Made by a program: the position numbers and the translations under genes | Notes under the pieces: generated by a model | The model's database searches: none | What the model was told of the DNA's origin: nothing | Seen by the model: only the letters and a program-made list of their open reading frames with translations | Assembly (NCBI GenBank): GCA_964577175.1 | Contig: CAZNYC010000093.1 | Coordinates: 1-16,412, forward strand | DNA length: 16,412 nt | DNA from: BS750m-G62 sp964577175 | Lineage (GTDB): Bacteria; Planctomycetota; Phycisphaerae; FEN-1346 | Direction: 5' to 3' | Part shown: positions 12,877 to 16,412 of the stretch, in pieces | How positions within the stretch are numbered: position 1 is the first letter of the stretch | How the letters are laid out: each line of letters starts with the position of its first letter

Positions 12877-14326
12877 GCGTGTGCATCGCCCCTGATTGTA
12901 CGGAAACGGGGGTTTGCTGTCCATCGTTATCTACTGAAGTCTGCCCAAAACGCCGAGCAGCGCACAGAGACGCCTCATCGCGATGTTTCGATGCCCTGCC
13001 GTCCGGCCGCGCATCATCCGTCCCCGTCGCGGCCAGCGCCGCCGCGCCCGCGCCCGCGTCCAGATCGGGCAGGCGCCCCACGGCCGCCGCGTGGCCCTCA
13101 AGCAGGCTGTGCGTGTACGTGTCCATCGTCAGCGAAATCGTGCTGTGTCTCGCCAAAGCCTGCGCGGTCTTGGGATGCACGCCCGACCGGGCAAGGTTCG
13201 TGACGAAGGTATGCCGGAGCGAGTGAAAGTCGGCCACGCGCCCCGCATCGTCGCGGTAGGCGATGCCGGCGGCGGCCAGGTCCGCCCGGAGCATCTTGAC
13301 CATGTAGTCCGGTTTCGGCAGGGCAAAGGCCGGGGCCGCGGGCGCCTTCCGGGCCAGGTGCGCCTTCAGTTTCGCCGCCGTGTCGGGCCGAAGCGGCAGC
13401 ACGTCCTCGCGCCGGTGCTTGGAGTAGGCCGCCTCCACGGTCACAGTCGGCGGCTCCGCGGCCAGGTCGAAGGACGCCGGCGTCAGGCTCCGGAGTTCGC
13501 CGGCACGCAAGCCCGACTCCACGGCCAGCCGGTAGAGCGTGGCACGCGCGCCGCCCGTCATGCCGTAACGCTCCGGCCCCTTGGCCGCCGCGGCAAGCAG
13601 CGCGCCGGCCTCGGCCACGGTCAACGCCCGCCGGTCGTGGCGGCGGTCGGTCCGCGTGTTCCATCCTTCAAGGTGGCCGAAGGGCGAGACGGCCGCCCGG
13701 CCTTCCCGGACCATCCACGCCCCAAACGACTTGACGGCCTCAAGGTAGAAGTTCGCCGTCTGGGCGCTGATGCCGCGCTTGACGTTGCCCTTGTCGTCTG
13801 TGACATCGGCCATGCGCCCGGCCAGATAGTCCAACACGGCGTTGTCCGAGCCGTCGGCGGCGGCGTCCGTCCACGTCTTGAATCCGCAGCCCGCAAACAC
13901 CCGCTCCACGCGGCCGCAGACCAGCCGGCAGTATCGGTCCGTGACCGGCCCGCCGTTGCGGCGGCCGGACTTGGGACGCTTGCCGCGCGCAACGTCGCCG
14001 CGGAAGTCCGCCAGGTGCTCCGCCAAGGTCTTTTGGGCGGCCACGTGCCGGGGTTCCAGAAGGCCGATCTTCGCGAGTTTGTCGCGAAGCCGCGGGGGGA
14101 CGGTGGCAAGCCACCGCTCCAAGTCCTCAGGCAACCCGACGCCCGCCCGCCGGCAGCCGACAAGCCGGACGATGTTATCCTTCACCCGCCGGGCCGTCGG
14201 CTTGTCCGACCACGGCAACGTCAGCCGCCGCACCTTGCCGCAGGGGTCGCGGAATTCAAGGCTCCATTTCGCCGCCTTCCGCCTCCGGCCGTCACGTGCT
14301 TTGTAAGACATCTTGAAAAGCCGCAT
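12830..14326 (-). CDS. Tyrosine recombinase / integrase of the right element, overlapping tRNA-Ser
   Basis: This 498-aa protein is a tyrosine integrase with the full active site: Arg274 (ESGLRAGELRSL), Lys303, His368 and Arg371 (HSLRHTF), His394 (ARHSTISLT) and Tyr404. Residues 90-230 are the core-binding part. About 90 residues follow the Tyr, more than most integrases have; the last 31 codons read through the tRNA promoter and the tRNA 5' half, ending at TGA 12830. This tail may be host-derived sequence captured at integration rather than functional protein. I chose ATG 14326, whose A overlaps the TGA of the upstream HTH gene; GTG 14329 is the alternative. GGAAAGGG lies upstream. It is unrelated in detail to the left integrase, so two different elements use this tRNA. 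Confidence 0.9.
   Translation of the reverse strand: MRLFKMSYKARDGRRRKAAKWSLEFRDPCGKVRRLTLPWSDKPTARRVKDNIVRLVGCRRAGVGLPEDLERWLATVPPRLRDKLAKIGLLEPRHVAAQKTLAEHLADFRGDVARGKRPKSGRRNGGPVTDRYCRLVCGRVERVFAGCGFKTWTDAAADGSDNAVLDYLAGRMADVTDDKGNVKRGISAQTANFYLEAVKSFGAWMVREGRAAVSPFGHLEGWNTRTDRRHDRRALTVAEAGALLAAAAKGPERYGMTGGARATLYRLAVESGLRAGELRSLTPASFDLAAEPPTVTVEAAYSKHRREDVLPLRPDTAAKLKAHLARKAPAAPAFALPKPDYMVKMLRADLAAAGIAYRDDAGRVADFHSLRHTFVTNLARSGVHPKTAQALARHSTISLTMDTYTHSLLEGHAAAVGRLPDLDAGAGAAALAATGTDDARPDGRASKHRDEASLCAARRFGQTSVDNDGQQTPVSVQSGAMHTRRGGRVAECGGLLNR
12895..12923 (-). promoter_or_regulatory. Sigma70-type promoter of tRNA-Ser, inside the right integrase frame
   Basis: On the minus strand, TGGACA (rc of 12918-12923), a 17-base spacer and TACAAT (rc of 12895-12900) match the consensus at five of six bases each. 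The -10 ends 18 bases before the tRNA 5' end, as expected for a tRNA promoter. It lies within the last 31 codons of the right integrase. Confidence 0.65.
12943..12960. repeat. 18-bp direct repeat flanking the integrase-HTH pair, left copy
   Basis: GCCCAAAACGCCGAGCAG recurs at 14652-14670 with one extra A. This copy lies in the integrase C-terminal tail, 20 bases upstream of the tRNA promoter. Confidence 0.6.
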
Positions 14327-14550
14327 CACTCGCCCTTTCCGTTGCGACGCTCCACGATTTCCAGGTTCAGATAGGCCGCCAGCCGGTCAATCGCCTCAAG
14401 GCCAAGGCCGCCCTTGTCGCGGGCAAACCGGCTCAGGTGCGCGTAGTGAATGCGCGTCTCATGCCCGATGTCGGCAAGTGATTCCCGCCTGTTCCGCCGC
14501 CGAAGGGCCGCCCGGATCGCGCCTATCACGCTTCGCTTTCGCCGTGCCAT
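14326..14550 (-). CDS. Small Xre/lambda-repressor-like HTH protein
   Basis: This 74-aa protein has a helix-turn-helix of the Cro/C1 type: RNRRESLADIGHETRIHYAHLSRFARDKGGLGLEAIDRLAAYLNLEI, with helix 2 SLADIGHETRI, recognition helix YAHLSRFARDK, and the closing helix LEAIDRLAAYLNL as in Xre proteins. The N-terminus is basic. ATG 14550 is preferred over an upstream ATG, since the added 29 residues lack any fold pattern. It is directly coupled to the integrase gene (TGATG overlap), a common arrangement for element-maintenance regulators. Inverted repeats of CAACGGTT about 165-205 bases upstream are candidate operators. Confidence 0.75.
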   Translation of the reverse strand: MARRKRSVIGAIRAALRRRNRRESLADIGHETRIHYAHLSRFARDKGGLGLEAIDRLAAYLNLEIVERRNGKGE

Positions 14551-14651
14551 ACCGGCCAGCCTAACACCCCGTGCGTGAAACGCAAGAGAAAAGTCCCGAT
14601 TGTTATTGCCGCGCCCGGCCGGGCAGGGCGTCCGCACGCCGGCGGCGAACG

Positions 14652-14670
14652 GCCCAAAAACGCCGAGCAG
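14652..14670. repeat. 19-bp direct repeat flanking the integrase-HTH pair, right copy
   Basis: GCCCAAAAACGCCGAGCAG matches 12943-12960 except for one inserted A, in the same orientation. The two copies enclose the integrase and HTH genes (about 1.7 kb). Confidence 0.6.
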
Positions 14671-14712
14671 GGCGCCGAGCGCCGCCGGCCCACCGGCATA
14701 AACGGCCGTCTC

Positions 14713-14755
14713 GCAACGGGTTGCGCCGCGGATACAACGGTTGAGATAACCGTTG
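14713..14755. promoter_or_regulatory. Cluster of CAACGGTT inverted repeats, candidate operators
   Basis: A perfect 8-bp inverted repeat, CAACGGTT (14735-14742) and AACCGTTG (14748-14755) around GAGAT, lies ten bases after a second palindrome GCAAC-GG-GTTGC (14713-14724) that shares the CAACGG half-site. Two related dyads side by side upstream of an Xre-type gene are typical of repressor operators. Confidence 0.5.
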
Positions 14756-15023
14756 AAGGCTCACGCGGGCGCCGCGCGGCGTCTCGCGGCCGTTCGGCGG
14801 CGCCGCCGGTGGCCGGCCAGGGGGTCACGGGCCGGCTGTGGCGGCTTTCGGCACCCGCGCCGAGAAACGGCTTGCGAGAATCGCCGTCTAAGCGACGATC
14901 TCCCGCCGGCCCGACCGATGTATCGGCCGGACAGGGGGGCGCATAGCCACGGCAGCGCCTGCCGCCAGGGGCGGCCGTCTGGCGCGTGCCGGCCGCCTCA
15001 GGGCACTTAGCGCCCCGGCGTGA

Positions 15024-15389
15024 TCACCCACTGGCGGACAGGGCGGCGTCTGCCCGCGCCTGAAGGTCCGCGAAATCGTCCATCACCCGCCAGAATCCAT
15101 CGCGGAGCATGTCGTTTATCGCCGCTTGCGCCGCCGGCGGGGTCGCCCAGCCGCGTCGGCCATAGCGCAGGTGCCGGCCCATATCAACCACAAGCCCCCG
15201 CGCGGCCAGGGTCCGCAACGCCCGGCGGTAGGCGGTGGCCTCCGAAACTGTGACGGTGTTCCGGCCGACGGCCCGCGCGGCAACCGTGATTGAGTCCACC
15301 ACCGCAAAATGCGGCCGGTCAGCCGTCTGCTCGGCTGCCTTCAGAACCGCCAAGGCGGCGCGCTGCGTTTTGCCGAGGCCGCGGCTCAT
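15024..15389 (-). CDS. Winged-helix-like DNA-binding protein, 121 aa
   Basis: I recognise no precise family. The protein reads as a small winged helix: helix KTQRAALAVLKAAEQ (7-21), then VDSITVAARAVGRNTVTVSE (31-50). A recognition-like helix and wing follow, ATAYRRALRTLAARGLVVDMGRHLRYGRRGW (51-81), where 'RALRTLAARGLV' is typical of winged helices. An acidic helical C-terminus (86-116) may dimerise. The start has a perfect AAAGGAGG four bases upstream. A 43-bp imperfect palindrome ends three bases before that ribosome site, so the gene could be controlled by its own product or by RNA structure. It may regulate the right element or take part in replication control. Confidence 0.7.
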   Translation of the reverse strand: MSRGLGKTQRAALAVLKAAEQTADRPHFAVVDSITVAARAVGRNTVTVSEATAYRRALRTLAARGLVVDMGRHLRYGRRGWATPPAAQAAINDMLRDGFWRVMDDFADLQARADAALSASG

Positions 15390-15400
15390 AGGGCCTCCTT

Positions 15401-15443
15401 TAAGTGTTTCGAAGACGCGATTTTCCCTTCTTCGAAACGCTTA
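15401..15443. repeat. 43-bp imperfect palindrome next to the winged-helix gene
   Basis: TAAGTGTTTCGAAGA (15401-15415) and TCTTCGAAACGCTTA (15429-15443) are inverted repeats, 14 of 15 bases complementary, with a T-G wobble at the odd position. The spacer is 13 bases. Each arm contains TTCGAA, itself a palindrome. It is much more AT-rich than its surroundings. Confidence 0.75.
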
Positions 15444-15591
15444 GTCTCCCTACCGAAGGGCCGGCGCGGGGCGCGGGAGACGAGGCCGCGCGCCCCGCGG
15501 TCCGGCCGCTCGAACGTCACGTCAAAGCCGCGCGGCGGGGGCCGATGCTAGCCCCGGATCAGGAGGATGACCGGCCCCCTGCCGCTGCGGT

Positions 15592-15621
15592 CCCGGCCCG
15601 GCAACCCAAAAGCGGGCCGGG
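15592..15621 (-). terminator. Strong hairpin after the coiled-coil gene, terminator-like
   Basis: CCCGGCCCG (15592-15600) and CGGGCCGGG (15613-15621) are perfect 9-bp inverted repeats around a 12-base loop. It lies 33 bases after the stop at 15655. No T-run follows on the minus strand, so this is a probable but not classical terminator. Confidence 0.5.
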
Positions 15622-15654
15622 GGGCGCGCGGCCACACGCCGCACGCCGGCAGAC

Positions 15655-16242
15655 TCACCCGGTCGAAACGACGGGGGACTTGGCCGGCCCGATGCCCGGT
15701 GCGTCGGCCGTCTGGAATTTCCGCATCGGCCGGCCGATGCCAGGGGCGCCCGCCTTGAAGCCGCCGGCGCGGGCCGCCTCGTGCGGTTCCGCCGGGGTTG
15801 CCTTCGGTTTCTCGATGCCGAAAAGCACCGGGTGCCGAGCCTTCAGTTTCTGGAGTTGCCCGGCGGCCTTGCGGGTCTTGCTTGCGAAGGCGGTCGCCTT
15901 GTGGTACTCGCCCTCCAGCGCGCTCAGCGGAACGGGTTGCCCGTCGTCGCCGAGAAGCACACCGTCGTCTTTGCGTTTCTCCAGGCGGTTCAGCGCTTCG
16001 ACGCGCGCGGCCTCGAGTTCGCCCGCTCGCTCGGCCAAGGCTTCGAGTTTCGCGGCCTGGCGAAGCGCCTGCTGGTGCTCGCGGACATCTTCGACGCGAA
16101 GGCCGAGTTCCGCCGCCAGCGATTCGAGAGTTTCCGCGTCGCCTTTGCGGCCGCCTTGGACGATGACGCGCGTCACGGTTTCGGTCCGCGCGCCCTTGAT
16201 GCGGTTCAGCAACGTATGATAAGACTTCAATGCCTGCTTCAT
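15655..16242 (-). CDS. Hypothetical coiled-coil protein of the right element
   Basis: This 195-aa protein belongs to no family I can name. Residues 35-110 are a long Glu/Ala/Leu/Arg helix of coiled-coil type (ESLAAELGLRVEDVREHQQALRQ, LEALAERAGELEAARVEALNRLEKR). A short turn region GVLLGDDGQPVPLSALEGEY follows, then a further basic helix (KTRKAAGQLQKLKARHP). The C-terminus is Pro/Gly/Lys-rich and carries APGIG twice (GAPGIGRP and DAPGIGPA), probably a disordered tail. I chose ATG 16242 because AAAGGA lies eight bases before it; ATG 16251 overlaps that site and ATG 16272 has none. It may be a phage-type structural or assembly protein, but nothing in the sequence proves this. A hairpin separates it from the preceding gene. 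Confidence 0.65.
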   Translation of the reverse strand: MKQALKSYHTLLNRIKGARTETVTRVIVQGGRKGDAETLESLAAELGLRVEDVREHQQALRQAAKLEALAERAGELEAARVEALNRLEKRKDDGVLLGDDGQPVPLSALEGEYHKATAFASKTRKAAGQLQKLKARHPVLFGIEKPKATPAEPHEAARAGGFKAGAPGIGRPMRKFQTADAPGIGPAKSPVVSTG

Positions 16243-16264
16243 CCTGTGCATCCTTTCTGTGTGT

Positions 16265-16280
16265 GGGGGCATGCGCCCCC
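16265..16280 (-). terminator. Short hairpin between two right-element genes
   Basis: GGGGGC (16265-16270) and GCCCCC (16275-16280) pair around ATGC. It lies 22 bases after the stop of the gene at the window end. No T-run follows, so it may only reduce read-through. Confidence 0.35.
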
Positions 16281-16302
16281 GGTTCAGGTTCGGCCGGCGG
16301 CC

Positions 16303-16412
16303 TCAGTCGTCGGCCAGGTCGATCATTTCGTCTCGAATGCTCCGGTCCACGTCGCCACCGTCGGCTTCGCCGTCGGCCAGCCGGACGAGTTCCTTTTCGG
16401 CGTCCGTCAGAT
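16303..16412 (-). CDS. C-terminal end of a gene cut by the window edge
   Basis: Only 35 residues and a TGA are visible: acidic, starting LTDAEKELVRLADGEADGG and ending DEMIDLADD. The frame is open to the window end and in the same direction as the following genes. The family cannot be told from this piece. It is probably co-transcribed with the coiled-coil gene. Confidence 0.5.
   Translation of the reverse strand, partial: LTDAEKELVRLADGEADGGDVDRSIRDEMIDLADD

Larger units (their letters stand above)
14551..15023. other. Gene-free control region of the right element
   Basis: No gene is supported in these 473 bases; the open frame at 14575-14946 on the plus strand is low-complexity Arg/Ala/Gly. 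The region holds the right copy of the 18/19-bp repeat (14652-14670) and an operator-like cluster (14713-14755). From about 14770 to 15023 it is GC-rich and I see nothing specific. Confidence 0.55.
15390..15654. other. Intergenic region with a large palindrome and a terminator-like hairpin
   Basis: These 265 bases contain no gene. They hold the 15401-15443 palindrome near the winged-helix gene and the 15592-15621 hairpin near the end of the coiled-coil gene. Between them (15445-15590) I see only GC-rich sequence. Confidence 0.55.

Noticed and set aside
12747..13226. Plus-strand open frame containing GRDSNPGRR over the tRNA
   Set aside because: It is the antisense of tRNA-Ser and the integrase tail; this peptide is a well-known artefact of reading a tRNA backwards.
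12983..14374. 463-aa plus-strand open frame
   Set aside because: It lies antisense to the right integrase, which has a complete active site.
14575..14946. 123-aa plus-strand open frame
   Set aside because: Low-complexity Arg/Ala/Gly sequence, no ribosome site, and it covers the repeats and operator-like dyads.
1..16412. CRISPR array or rRNA gene
   Set aside because: No regularly spaced repeats and no conserved rRNA segments were seen on either strand.

Overview
The DNA is uniformly GC-rich, with Shine-Dalgarno-led genes, GTG starts and sigma70-type promoters, so it is bacterial. An ECF-like sigma factor beside a zinc-finger regulator, HEAT repeats and a Lon-like protease, together with heavy mobile-element content, would suit a planctomycete-type bacterium. 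That is a guess from style only; no taxonomic marker gene is present. The window looks like an accessory region built from at least two mobile elements that meet at a tRNA-Ser gene.

Layout. (1) 1-2543 is a loose set of small accessory genes: an unknown 95-aa protein, a polynucleotide-kinase-like P-loop protein, a small zinc ribbon and, convergently, an HNH nuclease. The kinase and zinc-ribbon genes share a similar 5' leader with a hairpin supported by one compensatory base-pair change, and both are followed by the same 41-bp sequence. Both pairs of repeats are exactly 888 bp apart. (2) 2544-2989 has no gene and is rich in palindromes. (3) 2990-7175, minus strand, is one operon: a 62-aa Cys-containing protein, an ECF-like sigma factor, a soluble protein with two anti-sigma-type zinc fingers and C-terminal HEAT repeats, and a membrane protein with an ATPase-free Lon-like protease domain that keeps the Ser/Lys dyad. 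A separate unknown 136-aa gene lies upstream. (4) 7879-11531, plus strand, is a five-gene operon: a zinc-finger protein, a small membrane protein, a HerA/VirD4-type ATPase with a C-terminal DNA-binding/nuclease-like part, an acidic Pro-rich protein with a Cys cluster, and an excisionase-like HTH protein. It converges on a tyrosine integrase (11528-12604, minus). (5) 12783-12876 is tRNA-Ser(GCT), minus strand, with encoded CCA and a good promoter. (6) 12830-16412, minus strand, is a second element: a tyrosine integrase whose reading frame runs through the tRNA promoter and into the tRNA, an Xre-like HTH protein, a winged-helix-like protein, a coiled-coil protein and the C-terminus of another gene.

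How it may work together (inference). The left element combines an integrase/excisionase pair with a DNA-pumping ATPase and its small partners, as in an integrative conjugative or mobilisable element. The neighbouring sigma / zinc-finger-HEAT / membrane Lon-like operon reads as a signal-responsive switch, in which the protease could release the sigma factor by cutting the zinc-finger protein. This three-part module is the best candidate here for an undescribed system. The right element is a phage- or island-like insertion using the same tRNA from the other side.
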